NCBI RefSeq assembly: GCF_900099915.1
Contig: NZ_FNDB01000011.1
Span: forward strand, 37,822 to 101,821
DNA from: Flavobacterium omnivorum
Lineage (GTDB): Bacteria > Bacteroidota > Bacteroidia > Flavobacteriales > Flavobacteriaceae
Direction of reading: 5' to 3'
DNA length: 64,000 bases
The translations under genes were made by a program, and so were the position numbers. Position 1 is the first letter of the stretch; each line of letters starts with the position of its first letter. Below the pieces are notes generated by a model that saw only the letters and a list, made by a program, of their open reading frames with translations, was not told where the DNA came from and did not search any database. This document shows positions 34,902-44,965 of this stretch, piece by piece.

Positions 34902-37448
34902 TTATAGATTAGTTGGTTCGCCAGCTTTGTGAACTTGTACGGTTAGTTCTTGTGCTCCTTCTTCAATATCCATAAAAATTTCATCTCCGGAACCAATTTT
35001 TGAAGTAATAATCTCTTCAGCAAGGGCGTCTTCTACATATTTTTGAATGGCTCTTTTTAATGGTCTGGCACCAAATTGTCTATCGAAACCTTTGTCGGCG
35101 ATAAACGCTTTGGCTTTATCAGATAGATTTAATTGATATCCTAGTTCGGCTACGCGAGCATATAATTTTTTCAATTCAATTTCGATAATCAAATCAATAT
35201 CATGTTTTTCCAAAGCATTAAATACGATTACATCATCAATTCTATTTAGGAATTCGGGTGCAAAAGTTTTTTTCAATGCGTTCTCAATGATACTTTTTGA
35301 ATTGTCATCAGCCTGAGCTACTTTTGCAGCAGTTCCAAAACCAACACCTTGACCAAAATCTTTCAATTGTCTGGCTCCAACATTCGAAGTCATAATAATT
35401 ATAGTATTTTTGAAATCAATTTTTCGGCCTAAACTATCTGTTAAATAACCATCATCCAGTACTTGTAGTAACATGTTAAACACATCAGGATGCGCTTTTT
35501 CTATCTCATCCAATAGTACTACACAATAAGGTTTTCTGCGAACTTTCTCTGTTAATTGTCCACCTTCCTCATATCCTACGTATCCCGGAGGCGCTCCAAC
35601 TAAACGAGAGATTGCAAATTTTTCCATGTATTCACTCATGTCAATACGGATCAACGCATCTTCAGAATCGAATAATTCTTTGGCGAGTACTTTGGCTAAT
35701 TGCGTTTTACCAACACCGGTTTGTCCCAAGAAAATAAATGAACCAATTGGTCGATTCGGATCTTTTAATCCCGCACGATTTCTTTGAATGGAGCGAGCAA
35801 TTTTCATTACAGCTTCTCTTTGTCCAATTACTTTTCCTTCAATAAGTTCTGGTAATTTGGCAAGTTTGTTGCTTTCTGTTTGAGCAATGCGGTTAACGGG
35901 AATACCACTCATCATAGATACTACATCGGCAACATTGTCTTCGGTAACTTCAATTCGGTTATTTTTGGCATCTTCTTCCCATTGTTCTTGAGCAATTGCT
36001 AAGTCTTTTTCAATGCGTTTTTCATCATCTCGAAGTTTGGCAGCCTCTTCGTATTTTTGTTTTTTGACTACAACATTTTTCAATTCTCTTACCTCTTCTA
36101 ATTGACTTTCCAGATCTAAAATTTGTTTAGGAACTTCAATATTGGTAATGTGCACTCTAGAACCCGCTTCATCCAAGGCATCAATAGCTTTGTCTGGTAA
36201 GAAACGATCTGACATGTACCTGTCTGTTAATTTTACGCACGCTTCTATTGCTTCTTCGGAATAAGTAACATTGTGGTGATCTTCGTATTTGTTTTTAATA
36301 TTATGCAAAATAGTAATCGTTTCGGTAACAGATGTAGGTTCTACAATTATCTTTTGAAAACGTCGTTCTAAAGCGCCGTCTTTTTCGATATATTGACGGT
36401 ATTCATCTAATGTTGTTGCACCAATACATTGAATCTCTCCGCGAGCTAATGCAGGTTTGAACATATTGGATGCGTCTAAAGATCCTGTTGCACCACCAGC
36501 GCCAACAATAGTGTGAATTTCATCTATAAAAAGAATGATATCGTCATTCTTTTCCAGTTCATTCATTACTGCTTTCATTCGTTCTTCAAATTGTCCACGG
36601 TATTTAGTTCCAGCTACAAGACTAGCGAGATCTAACGTAACGACACGTTTATTGAATAAAGTACGAGATACTTTCTTCTGAATAATTCGCAAAGCTAAAC
36701 CTTCCGCAATGGCTGATTTTCCCACTCCAGGTTCCCCTATAAGTAAAGGATTATTTTTTTTGCGACGGCTCAAAATTTGAGAAACACGTTCAATTTCTTT
36801 TTCGCGTCCTACTACAGGATCTAGTTTTCCTTCTTCGGCCATTTCTGTTAAATCTCGGCCAAAATTATCCAAAACCGGAGTTTTAGATTTTTTGTTGGAT
36901 TTGTTGGCTGGGTTGTTAAAAGTACCTTCTTTTAGACTGTCATCTTGTCCTGAATCGTCATTGTAAGATTCATTTCGTGGCAATTTTTCTATAAATTCTT
37001 CTTCGCTTGGAGTCATGTTTAAATATTGTTCTTTAGCTATGTCATAATCAATTTTGAGCTTATTCAATAGCTTGGTTGTTGGATCGTTTTCGTTTCTTAA
37101 TATGCACAACAATAAGTGTGCGGTGCTGATAGAGCTACTTTGAAATACCTTTGCTTCCAGAAAAGTAGTTTTCAAGGCTCGTTCAGCTTGACGTGTCAAG
37201 TGCAGGTTTTTCTTTTCAACGTTTACCTCTACGCCTGGACTTGGTGGGCTTAGGATCTCTACTTTTCTACGTAAATGATCTAAATCAACGTCCAGATTAT
37301 TCAATATTTGAATAGCTTTTCCGTTTCCGTCTCTTAAAATTCCTAGCATTAAGTGTTCTGTGCCTATAAAATCGTGACCCAGTCGTAAAGCTTCTTCTTT
37401 ACTGTAGGTTATAACGTCTTTTACTCTTGGTGAAAAATTATCATCCAT
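34902..37448 (-). CDS. clpC: ATP-dependent Clp protease ATP-binding subunit ClpC
   Basis: This 848-residue class I Hsp100 unfoldase has, in order, a double ClpN domain (1-145), a D1 AAA module (Walker A GEPGVGKS near 240) and a UVR coiled-coil motif (KKQKYEEAAKLRDDEKR near 460). The D2 AAA module follows (Walker A LGQTGVGKT near 570; LDEIEKAHPDVFN) and then the C-terminal D2-small domain. The UVR motif and overall layout separate it from ClpA and ClpB. It feeds substrates to ClpP and takes part in protein quality control. It is divergent from gyrA and is a single-gene unit. Confidence 0.95.
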   Translation of the reverse strand: MDDNFSPRVKDVITYSKEEALRLGHDFIGTEHLMLGILRDGNGKAIQILNNLDVDLDHLRRKVEILSPPSPGVEVNVEKKNLHLTRQAERALKTTFLEAKVFQSSSISTAHLLLCILRNENDPTTKLLNKLKIDYDIAKEQYLNMTPSEEEFIEKLPRNESYNDDSGQDDSLKEGTFNNPANKSNKKSKTPVLDNFGRDLTEMAEEGKLDPVVGREKEIERVSQILSRRKKNNPLLIGEPGVGKSAIAEGLALRIIQKKVSRTLFNKRVVTLDLASLVAGTKYRGQFEERMKAVMNELEKNDDIILFIDEIHTIVGAGGATGSLDASNMFKPALARGEIQCIGATTLDEYRQYIEKDGALERRFQKIIVEPTSVTETITILHNIKNKYEDHHNVTYSEEAIEACVKLTDRYMSDRFLPDKAIDALDEAGSRVHITNIEVPKQILDLESQLEEVRELKNVVVKKQKYEEAAKLRDDEKRIEKDLAIAQEQWEEDAKNNRIEVTEDNVADVVSMMSGIPVNRIAQTESNKLAKLPELIEGKVIGQREAVMKIARSIQRNRAGLKDPNRPIGSFIFLGQTGVGKTQLAKVLAKELFDSEDALIRIDMSEYMEKFAISRLVGAPPGYVGYEEGGQLTEKVRRKPYCVVLLDEIEKAHPDVFNMLLQVLDDGYLTDSLGRKIDFKNTIIIMTSNVGARQLKDFGQGVGFGTAAKVAQADDNSKSIIENALKKTFAPEFLNRIDDVIVFNALEKHDIDLIIEIELKKLYARVAELGYQLNLSDKAKAFIADKGFDRQFGARPLKRAIQKYVEDALAEEIITSKIGSGDEIFMDIEEGAQELTVQVHKAGEPTNL

Positions 37449-37704
37449 AATATATATTTGATATCGTAAATTTAGTGAATTAGTGATAGAAAAACAAAAA
37501 CCATTCCTATAAGTAGTCGTGTCAGCTAAGAGACAAAAATTATACTAATGTAAGAGTTAAATTTCCCTTAAATTATTAACTAAAAGGGCAGTTTATTTTG
37601 TTGATAAATCATTGAAATAAGTGTTTTAAAATTGGTTTAAAAATTTCAAAAAAGCGTATATTGGCACGTTTTGAAACTAATATAATTATTTAATATAACA
37701 ACTT

Positions 37705-40329
37705 ATGTCTGAAGGAGAAAAGTTAATTCCCATTAACATTGAAGATGAAATGAAAACAGCCTACATCGATTATTCGATGTCGGTTATTGTGTCAAGAGCT
37801 CTTCCAGATGTTAGAGATGGCTTGAAACCAGTACATCGAAGAGTACTATTTGGAATGCATGATTTGGGTGTTAACTCAAGATCAGCTCATAAAAAGTCTG
37901 CAAGAATTGTCGGGGAAGTTTTGGGTAAATATCACCCACATGGTGATACTTCTGTTTATGATGCTATGGTTCGTATGGCTCAAGAATGGAGTATGCGTTA
38001 TTTGTTGATCGATGGTCAAGGTAATTTTGGATCTGTAGATGGAGATAGTCCTGCAGCAATGCGTTATACTGAAGCAAGAATGCGTAAGATTTCTGAGGAG
38101 ATTTTAGCTGACATTGACAAAGAAACGGTTGATTTTAAATTAAATTTCGATGATACGCTTGAAGAGCCAACGGTGATGCCAACACGTGTTCCTACCTTAT
38201 TAATAAATGGGGCGACGGGAATTGCAGTTGGTATGGCCACGAATATGCCTCCTCATAACTTAACTGAAGTTATCAACGGTACATTAGCTTTCATGGATAA
38301 TAATGATATCGAGATTGATGAGTTGATGACGCATATTAAAGCCCCGGATTTTCCTACTGGTGGAATTATATACGGATATGAAGGTGTGCGTGAGGCTTTC
38401 AAAACAGGTAGAGGTAGAATTGTAATGCGTGCCAAAGTTGGTTTTGAAGAAGTGGAAGGTCGGGAATGTATTATCGTTACCGAAATTCCTTATCAAGTCA
38501 ATAAAGCGGATATGATTAAGCGTACAGCTGATTTGGTCAATGATAAAAAGATCGAAGGAATTGCCAACATACGCGATGAATCGGATAGAAATGGGATGCG
38601 TATCGTTTATATTTTAAAACGAGATGCCACGCCAAATGTGGTTTTAAACACACTTTACAAGTTTACACAATTACAGTCTTCTTTCAGTGTAAATAATATT
38701 GCAATTGTAAAAGGGCGTCCGCAAATGTTGAATCTGAAAGATTTGATTCACTATTTTATCGAGCACCGTCATGATGTGGTGACTCGCAGAACGCAATTTG
38801 AATTGAAAAAGGCGGAAGCAAGAGCGCATATATTAGAAGGTCTTATTATCGCGTCTGATAATATTGACGAAGTAATTGCTTTAATAAAAGCATCGAAAAG
38901 TACGGAGGAGGCAAGAGAGAAATTAATCGAAAGATTCAATTTGTCAGATATTCAATCTCGTGCAATAGTTGAAATGCGTTTGCGTCAATTGACAGGTCTA
39001 GAACAAGATAAGTTAAGAACGGAATACGATGAAATTATGAAGTTAATTGAGCATTTGAAAGCTTTATTAGCAGATGTAAACTTGAGAATTGCTTTAATCA
39101 AAGAAGAACTTACTGAAATTAGAGATAAATATGGAGACGCTCGTCGCTCTCAAATTGAATATTCTGGTGGAGACGTGAGTATCGAAGATTTAATAGCTGA
39201 TGAGAATGTAGTCATTACTATATCTCATGCAGGATATATCAAACGTACAAACCTAACAGAATATAAAACTCAGAATAGAGGAGGAGTAGGGCAAAAAAGT
39301 GCTGGAACAAGAGATCAAGATTTCTTAGAGCACATGTTTGTTGCTACAAATCACCAGTATATGATGTTCTTTACTCAAAAAGGAAAATGTTTCTGGATGC
39401 GTGTTTATGAAATACCTGAAGGAAGTAAAACCGCTAAAGGTAGAGCAATTCAAAACTTAGTGAACATTGAAAGTGATGACAAAGTGAAAGCTTTTATTTG
39501 CACTCAAGATTTAAAAGATAAAGAATATATCAATAGTCATAATTTGATTATGGTGACCAAAAAAGGTCAGGTTAAGAAAACATCTTTAGAGAAATATTCT
39601 AAACCTAGAGTAAACGGTGTCGCTGCAATTACTATTAAAGAGGGCGATGAATTATTGGAAGCCAAATTAACGAATGGTGAAAGCCAAATTATATTGGCTG
39701 TAAAATCAGGTAAATTAGTTCGCTTTGAAGAAACTAAAACCCGTCCAATGGGAAGAACAGCTTCAGGAGTTCGTGGGATTACACTTAAGGATGATACGGA
39801 TGAAGTTATTGGCATGGTTACTGTGAACGATATGAGCAGTGAAATATTAGTTGTAGCTGAAAACGGTTACGGTAAACGCTCTAGCCTTGATGAATATAGA
39901 ATTACGAATCGTGGTGGTAAAGGAGTTAAAACCTTAAATATCACGGAGAAAACAGGAAAGCTAATTTCTATAAATTCAGTTACAGATGCAGATGATTTAA
40001 TGATCATCAACAAATCTGGATTGACTATCAGAATGGCTGTTGAAGATTTGAGAGTTATGGGTCGTGCTACGCAAGGAGTGAAGTTGATGAACATTAAAGG
40101 AAATGATTCAATTGCAGCAGTTACAAAAGTCATGAAGGATGATGTGGCTGAAGTGGTTGTAGATGAGGAAGGCAATGTTGTTGAAACGGAAGCTATTGAA
40201 AGAGTTAAGCCAGTATTAGAAGTTCTTGAAGAGGACGGCTCTGAAGAGGATGAAGACGAAGACGACTCTGAAAATGAAGAAGAACTTGATTACGATAGTG
40301 ACGAGGATGATTCAGATGATGAAGCATAA
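37705..40329 (+). CDS. gyrA: DNA gyrase subunit A
   Basis: This 874-residue gyrase breakage-reunion subunit has its catalytic Tyr121 in AAMRYTEAR. The quinolone-determining region reads [12 protein letters not shown], so Thr82 aligns with E. coli Ser83 and Asp86 with Asp87. Thr at this site is, to my knowledge, normal in Flavobacterium. The C-terminal beta-pinwheel carries GyrA-box-like QNRGGVGQ (near 530) and ITNRGGKG (near 733). The last 40 or so residues are a strikingly acidic tail ([14 protein letters not shown] and further Asp/Glu runs), longer than in E. coli. It is preceded by a 256-bp region divergent from clpC and followed 47 bp later by a TPR gene. Confidence 0.97.
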   Translation: MSEGEKLIPINIEDEMKTAYIDYSMSVIVSRALPDVRDGLKPVHRRVLFGMHDLGVNSRSAHKKSARIVGEVLGKYHPHGDTSVYDAMVRMAQEWSMRYLLIDGQGNFGSVDGDSPAAMRYTEARMRKISEEILADIDKETVDFKLNFDDTLEEPTVMPTRVPTLLINGATGIAVGMATNMPPHNLTEVINGTLAFMDNNDIEIDELMTHIKAPDFPTGGIIYGYEGVREAFKTGRGRIVMRAKVGFEEVEGRECIIVTEIPYQVNKADMIKRTADLVNDKKIEGIANIRDESDRNGMRIVYILKRDATPNVVLNTLYKFTQLQSSFSVNNIAIVKGRPQMLNLKDLIHYFIEHRHDVVTRRTQFELKKAEARAHILEGLIIASDNIDEVIALIKASKSTEEAREKLIERFNLSDIQSRAIVEMRLRQLTGLEQDKLRTEYDEIMKLIEHLKALLADVNLRIALIKEELTEIRDKYGDARRSQIEYSGGDVSIEDLIADENVVITISHAGYIKRTNLTEYKTQNRGGVGQKSAGTRDQDFLEHMFVATNHQYMMFFTQKGKCFWMRVYEIPEGSKTAKGRAIQNLVNIESDDKVKAFICTQDLKDKEYINSHNLIMVTKKGQVKKTSLEKYSKPRVNGVAAITIKEGDELLEAKLTNGESQIILAVKSGKLVRFEETKTRPMGRTASGVRGITLKDDTDEVIGMVTVNDMSSEILVVAENGYGKRSSLDEYRITNRGGKGVKTLNITEKTGKLISINSVTDADDLMIINKSGLTIRMAVEDLRVMGRATQGVKLMNIKGNDSIAAVTKVMKDDVAEVVVDEEGNVVETEAIERVKPVLEVLEEDGSEEDEDEDDSENEEELDYDSDEDDSDDEA

Positions 40330-40376
40330 ATTAAAATAGAAAAGTAAGAATAAGTATTAAATTAACACAGAATATT

Positions 40377-41648
40377 ATGAAAAGTAAATATGTATTACTA
40401 GCATCAGCATTATTGATATCAGTAGCTACTTTTGCTCAAAAAGATCAAATTAAGGCAGCCGAAAAAGCGATGAAAGGCGGTAAATCTCAAGAGGCAGCAA
40501 CCATTTTAACGGAAGCAGAACCCTTAATAGCTGCAGCAACAGATGCTGAAAAGGCACAGTTTTTCTTTGTAAAAGGAAATGCTTTATTGGATTTAGCCAA
40601 CAAGAATGTTGATGCCAATACCAATCTTTCGCTAGCTGCAAAAGCGTATCAAGATTTAATTGGAGTGGAGAAAATTTCTGGAAAAGTAAAATACTCAACC
40701 CAAGCAGTAGCTTCAATTACGGATATTAAATTCAAATTGATAAATGGTGCAATTGCAGATTCAAAAATTGAGAAGCATTCAGACAGTGCAAAAAAATTAT
40801 ATGACGCTTACCTGTTAGATAAAAAAGACACAATCAATTTATATTATGCGGCTTCAACTTATGTAAATGCAAATGAATATGACAAAGCGCTTGAGTTATA
40901 CGAGAACTTGAAAAACTTAAACTATTCTGGATTAGGGACTAGTTACTTTGCAGTGAATAAATTAACCAGCCAAGAAGATTTTTTTGCTACTGCTGCAGAA
41001 AGAGATAGAATGGTGAAGTTAGGAACACATGAAAAACCAAGAACTGAAGCTATTCCTTCTAAAAGAGGAGAAATTTATAAAAATATGGCTTTGATTTTAG
41101 TTGAAAAAGGAAAAACAGACGAGGCTAAAAAAGCAATTTCTGAAGCAAGAAAAGCAAATCCAGAAGATACTTCTTTGATTTTGACAGAGGCTAATCTTTA
41201 CTTGGAAACTAAAGATTTTGAAATGTACAAAAAGCTTATTGCTGAAGTTTTAGAAAAAAATCCTAATGACGCTGATTTAGTTTTTAACTTAGGAGTGATA
41301 AGTGCAAATGCTAAAAATGTTCTTGAGGCGGAGAAGTATTACAAAAAAGTTATTGAAATCAATCCTCAATACATCAACGCCTATATTAATTTATCTGCTT
41401 TGAAATTAGAAAATGAAAAAGTCATTATTGATGAAATGAATAAACTTGGCACTTCTACTAAGGATATGAAACGATATGATGATTTGAAAAAGAAGAGAGA
41501 AGATTTGTTCAAAAGTGCTATTCCTTATCTTCAAAAAGCAGTAGAATTAGATCCTAAAAACTCAGATGTGTCCAGAACACTTTTAGGCGTATATAGTGCT
41601 CTTGAAATGACAGCAGAATACAAAGCCTTGAAAGCTAAGATTCAGTAA
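40377..41648 (+). CDS. exported tetratricopeptide repeat protein
   Basis: This 423-residue protein has a signal peptide (1-20, ending Ala-Thr-Phe-Ala-Gln) and at least six TPR-like helical pairs. The clearest are EKNPNDADLVFNLGVISANAKNVLEAEKYYKKVIEINPQYINAYINL (about 297-343) and a last unit YLQKAVELDPKNSDVSRTLLGVYSALEM. It is a periplasmic or envelope scaffold with no enzyme motif. It lies 47 bp after gyrA, a neighbourhood that I recall as conserved in Flavobacteriaceae. It may be co-transcribed with gyrA, since no terminator separates them. A strong terminator follows it. Confidence 0.85.
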   Translation: MKSKYVLLASALLISVATFAQKDQIKAAEKAMKGGKSQEAATILTEAEPLIAAATDAEKAQFFFVKGNALLDLANKNVDANTNLSLAAKAYQDLIGVEKISGKVKYSTQAVASITDIKFKLINGAIADSKIEKHSDSAKKLYDAYLLDKKDTINLYYAASTYVNANEYDKALELYENLKNLNYSGLGTSYFAVNKLTSQEDFFATAAERDRMVKLGTHEKPRTEAIPSKRGEIYKNMALILVEKGKTDEAKKAISEARKANPEDTSLILTEANLYLETKDFEMYKKLIAEVLEKNPNDADLVFNLGVISANAKNVLEAEKYYKKVIEINPQYINAYINLSALKLENEKVIIDEMNKLGTSTKDMKRYDDLKKKREDLFKSAIPYLQKAVELDPKNSDVSRTLLGVYSALEMTAEYKALKAKIQ

Positions 41649-41670
41649 ATCTCATATTGTATTATTCATA

Positions 41671-41705
41671 AAAAACCTATCTAGAGTATTTCTAGATAGG
41701 TTTTT
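41671..41705. terminator. bidirectional terminator
   Basis: Perfect 15-bp inverted repeat (41671-41685 AAAAACCTATCTAGA and 41691-41705) with a 5-nt loop and T-run. It ends both the TPR gene and the convergent NlpC/P60 gene, whose stop codon follows directly at 41706. Confidence 0.9.
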
Positions 41706-42467
41706 TTATATAATCTTTTTAATAACTCGTAATTTATGGGTGTGTTTATTTGTCTCGGCATTAAAAATTCCCAAATGATCCAATCGATCCACGCGAACTT
41801 TACCACTGGCGTGAATGATGTAATTATCATCCATTATAATTCCTACGTGAATAATTTTGCCTTCCTCGTTATCAAAAAAAGCTAAGTCTCCGGGTTCACT
41901 TTCTTCAATAAAACTCAAAGCTTCTCCTTGAGTTGATTGTTGGGAAGCATCACGAAGTAATTTGTATCCATTCAATTTATAAACCATTTGAGTAAATCCT
42001 GAACAATCAATACCAAAAGGAGTTTTTCCTCCCCAAAGATAAGGAGCATTCAAATACATAAAGGCAGATTTAATAAAGTTCTCTTTGGTCTTTTCTCCAC
42101 TAGTTTTAGTTCCCTCAAATTCAAAATTAGACGTATTGATTTCATGATTGTTAATAAACGATACGGAAGAACCGAGAGGAATTGGAATCAGTAAATTGTT
42201 TGGCGCAGTTATGTATTCTATTAAGTCAGCATTTAGAATAATAGCTTCTGTGGATAATTGAGTATAACTTGATTCAGCAATTAATTGATATTGTTTAGAG
42301 TCTACCCAACCTTCATAACCATCATATTGCATTTTGATAAAAGACCACTGTTTGAGTTGTTCTAAAATTTCGAAATGTTCTCCAAATAAAACTTGAGAAA
42401 CAATTTCGCTTTTATCACTTGGTTCAAACCGAAGTGGTATCATCGCTAGATTACAAATTCCAAACAT
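41706..42467 (-). CDS. NlpC/P60 family cell-wall hydrolase with SH3 domains
   Basis: This 253-residue C40 peptidase has an N-terminal SH3-type domain (residues about 3-60, PLRFEPSDKSEIVSQVLFGE), a second degenerate SH3 region to about 120, and the NlpC/P60 domain from about 128. The catalytic Cys155 is in GIDCSGFTQMV and His207 in IIHVGIIMD. These enzymes cleave the gamma-D-Glu to diamino-acid bond in peptidoglycan stem peptides. No signal peptide is obvious, so it may act on recycled murein peptides in the cytoplasm, like YkfC. It is followed upstream by a thiolase gene on the same strand, 71 bp away, with a large palindrome between them. Confidence 0.88.
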   Translation of the reverse strand: MFGICNLAMIPLRFEPSDKSEIVSQVLFGEHFEILEQLKQWSFIKMQYDGYEGWVDSKQYQLIAESSYTQLSTEAIILNADLIEYITAPNNLLIPIPLGSSVSFINNHEINTSNFEFEGTKTSGEKTKENFIKSAFMYLNAPYLWGGKTPFGIDCSGFTQMVYKLNGYKLLRDASQQSTQGEALSFIEESEPGDLAFFDNEEGKIIHVGIIMDDNYIIHASGKVRVDRLDHLGIFNAETNKHTHKLRVIKKII

Positions 42468-42488
42468 GTTTGTTAAGGTATGAGGTAA

Positions 42489-42530
42489 GAGTTGTGAGTT
42501 ATACGTTTAGGTACGTATAACTCACAACTC
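42489..42530. repeat. perfect 18-bp inverted repeat between thiolase and NlpC genes
   Basis: The arm GAGTTGTGAGTTATACGT (42489-42506) is exactly complemented at 42513-42530, with a 6-nt loop. It is not followed by a T-run in either direction, so it is not a standard terminator. It lies in the thiolase 3' flank. Similar self-complementary AT-rich 'aactc' strings occur between genes in Flavobacterium, as I recall. Confidence 0.75.
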
Positions 42531-42538
42531 ATAATTAA

Positions 42539-43717
42539 TTAAATTCTTTCAATAACAACTGCTGATGCACCACCACCACCATTGCAAATTGCAGCAGCAC
42601 CGATACTTCCATTATTTTGTTCTAAAACGTTAAGCAATGTGACAATGATTCTCACTCCAGAACAACCTAGAGGATGACCTAGGGATACAGCACCTCCATT
42701 TACATTTACTTTGCTACTGTCTAATCCTAAAATTTTAGAGTTAGCTAAACCTACTACCGCAAAAGCTTCGTTAAATTCAAAATAATCAACATCGCCAATC
42801 GCTATTCCAGCTTTTGCTAAAGCTTTTGGAATTGCTTTTGAAGGGCTTGTAGTGAACCACTTCGGTTCTTGAGCCGCGTCTGCATATCCTTTGATGTAAG
42901 CCAAAGGCTTCAAACCTAATGCAAGTGCTTTTTCTTCGCTCATCAGTATTAATGCCGCAGCCCCATCGTTAATTGTGGAAGAATTAGCGGCTGTCACTGT
43001 TCCTTCTTTTGTAAATGCTGGATTTAAAGAAGGTATTTTATCAATTTTTACGTTTGTAAATTCTTCATCTGTAGAAACGATAATCGGATCTCCTTTTCTT
43101 TGAGGAACGGGAACGGGAACAACTTCATTATCAAATTTTCCTTCTTTCCATGCTTTAGCGCTACGCTCGTACGATTGAATTGCGGCCTTGTCTTGGTCTT
43201 CTCGGGTATAATTATATTCGGATGCACATAAGTCGGCACAAACACCCATAGCATTGTTGTCATAGGCATCAGACAATCCGTCTCTTTGCATTCCGTCAAT
43301 CATGGTAGCTGGTCCAAACTTTGTTCCATTTCTCAAATGCATGTAATGTGGAATTAAACTCATGTTTTCCATTCCACCCGCTACTACAATTTCTGCATCA
43401 CCGCATTGAATGGCTTGTGCGCCTAACATGACTGCTTTCATTCCTGAAGCACATACTTTGTTTATTGTGGTACAGGCCACGGTATTTGGTAAACCTGCAA
43501 ATATAGCGGCTTGACGAGCAGGAGCTTGACCTACGCCAGCTTGAACTACGTTGCCCATAAATACTTCATCAACTAAATTAGGATCTAATTTTATTTTGTC
43601 CAAAGCGCCTTTAATAGCGATCGCGCCTAATCTAGGAGCAGTGACTGTAGATAATCCCCCCATAAAACTTCCGATAGGTGTTCTAACGGCAGAAACGATA
43701 ACAACTCTTTTGTTCAT
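42539..43717 (-). CDS. acetyl-CoA acetyltransferase (thiolase)
   Basis: This is a thiolase of about 392 residues, counted from the ATG at 43717 (MNKRVVIVSAVRTPIG); an ATG three codons upstream is also possible. The nucleophile is Cys89 in NKVCASGMKA. The C-terminal catalytic His lies in GGAVSLGHPLGCSG and the general-base Cys in CNGGGGASA. NEAFAVV is the third family block. It interconverts acetyl-CoA and acetoacetyl-CoA; a wider role in fatty acid beta-oxidation is possible. It is a single gene, separated from the downstream NlpC/P60 gene by a palindrome. Confidence 0.93.
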   Translation of the reverse strand: MNKRVVIVSAVRTPIGSFMGGLSTVTAPRLGAIAIKGALDKIKLDPNLVDEVFMGNVVQAGVGQAPARQAAIFAGLPNTVACTTINKVCASGMKAVMLGAQAIQCGDAEIVVAGGMENMSLIPHYMHLRNGTKFGPATMIDGMQRDGLSDAYDNNAMGVCADLCASEYNYTREDQDKAAIQSYERSAKAWKEGKFDNEVVPVPVPQRKGDPIIVSTDEEFTNVKIDKIPSLNPAFTKEGTVTAANSSTINDGAAALILMSEEKALALGLKPLAYIKGYADAAQEPKWFTTSPSKAIPKALAKAGIAIGDVDYFEFNEAFAVVGLANSKILGLDSSKVNVNGGAVSLGHPLGCSGVRIIVTLLNVLEQNNGSIGAAAICNGGGGASAVVIERI

Positions 43718-43945
43718 GACTTTCATAATGTTGGTTTATGAAGCAAATTTAATCTTTTTTAAACAATTTCATATTTTGACAAGGACATTATCTTTTTTAT
43801 ATTTATTTCGCTTCTATTTGTTTGATTGTGAAGTGTTTTTGAAAATACGACAAAAAAGTTTAAAAAAAAGGCTTGAAATAGTTGTGAGAAGTCTAAAGAT
43901 GTATTAAATTTGCAACCGCAAAACAGGACACGTTTCCTTGAGCTT

Positions 43946-44029
43946 GGAGGGGTGCCAGAGTGGTAATGGAGCAGTTTGCTAAACTGTCACCGAGCAATCG
44001 GTGCCAGGGTTCGAGTCCCTGTCCCTCCG
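43946..44029 (+). tRNA. tRNA-Ser (anticodon GCU)
   Basis: The acceptor arm GGAGGGG pairs with TCCCTCC at 44022-44028. The anticodon arm has loop GCT near 43978-43980, and there is a long variable arm (CACCGAGCAATCGGTG) typical of class II serine tRNA. The T-loop is GGTTCGAGTCC. The discriminator base is G and CCA is not encoded. It is the first of a three-tRNA cluster. Confidence 0.95.
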
Positions 44030-44046
44030 CTTTACAATTTTTTTTT

Positions 44047-44121
44047 CGGGGTGTAGCGTAGCTCGGTTATCGCGCCTGCTTTGGGAGCAGGAGGCCGCAG
44101 GTTCGAATCCTGCCACCCCGA
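44047..44121 (+). tRNA. tRNA-Pro (anticodon UGG)
   Basis: The acceptor arm CGGGGTG pairs with CACCCCG (44114-44120). The anticodon loop TTTGGGA contains TGG. The T-arm GGTTCGAATCC is present. The 75-nt gene follows tRNA-Ser after 17 nt. Confidence 0.95.
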
Positions 44122-44142
44122 CTAGTTTTTTACAGCAGCAAT

Positions 44143-44212
<70 letters not shown>

Positions 44213-44216
<4 letters not shown>

Positions 44217-44258
44217 CTTTAAACCGATACTTTCACTAGTATCGGTTTTTTTGTTTTT
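44213..44258 (+). repeat. left att-like direct repeat (tRNA-Arg end and terminator)
   Basis: It begins TTCACTTTAAACCGATAC and runs through the terminator hairpin and T-run. The partner copy is at 49947-49992; they differ at one base (C versus T, in the right hairpin arm). Confidence 0.75.
44221..44251 (+). terminator. terminator of the tRNA cluster
   Basis: Inverted repeat AAACCGATAC (44221-44230) / GTATCGGTTT (44239-44248) with an 8-nt loop, followed by a T-run, directly behind tRNA-Arg. Confidence 0.9.
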
Positions 44259-44675
44259 TTATTATTGAATTTTAGTTATTTACCTTATTTTAGTGCTATT
44301 ATCTCATTTCTACATTTTTTGGATCTTTTTTCTGTAGATCAATTAATTTTTCGGTCTGTGTCACTTAATTAGTTGTAAATCAGATTTTTATTAGATAGTT
44401 TTTTTTCTTTTTTACTTCAATTGGTACGAATGTCCTTTTAGGGTAGGTAACAGAATTCGAACCATTTTTAAATAACTGATTTACAGTGTTTTGTTTTTTA
44501 ATAAGATGCTATAAATAGTAAAAAGAGAGCGGATAAATCTGTGTTTTATAAAAAAATAATTTCAAAAGCATTTTTGCATCTAAAATTCGAACCAGTAAAG
44601 AGTAAGGAAAAATAGTTATTTAGTTTATTTTCTTATGCCTAACTTTTTTTTGGATTGTCATGTTTTGAATGAAAT
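44259..44675. other. non-coding left part of the island
   Basis: About 420 bp of very AT-rich DNA without a credible gene. It contains two copies of ATTCGAACC (44454-44462 and 44585-44593) in inverse orientation to the tRNA T-loop motif. Confidence 0.5.
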
Positions 44676-44879
44676 TTAAATTCCAAATAAAATTATTTTC
44701 TTAAGAAGATAGACAATTTCAGATTCAATTTTTGGTAAGATAGTCGAATCATCTGATCGGTACTGACTAATAATTTTTAAATATTTTTCTTCAGCCTGTG
44801 AAACTCTTAGGTCAATATTTTCTAAATCCGAATATTTAAGATTCGTCTTAATATTAAAAATGATTTTAAAGGAGTACAA
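44676..44879 (-). CDS. small unidentified ORF, possibly a gene remnant
   Basis: This 67-codon frame starts only at TTG and has no recognisable domain; it is Lys/Ile/Leu-rich with helical character. In the neighbouring frame immediately upstream, an open stretch (44880-44945) encodes KIILNRDGDFEGILC and then shifts out of register. The pair may therefore be the broken end of a longer gene. It lies 86 bp downstream of the AbiEii toxin gene on the same strand, inside the island. Confidence 0.3.
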   Translation of the reverse strand: MYSFKIIFNIKTNLKYSDLENIDLRVSQAEEKYLKIISQYRSDDSTILPKIESEIVYLLKKIILFGI

Positions 44880-44965
44880 AGTATACCTTCAAAATCTCCA
44901 TCTCTATTTAAAATAATTTTAGAAGGGAATAGTTTTAATTTGGTACTAGGATAGATAGATGATCA

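Noticed and set aside
37930..37980. Quinolone resistance mutation in GyrA (Thr at the Ser83 position)
   Set aside because: Thr at this position is, to my knowledge, wild type in Flavobacterium; the Asp87 equivalent is intact.
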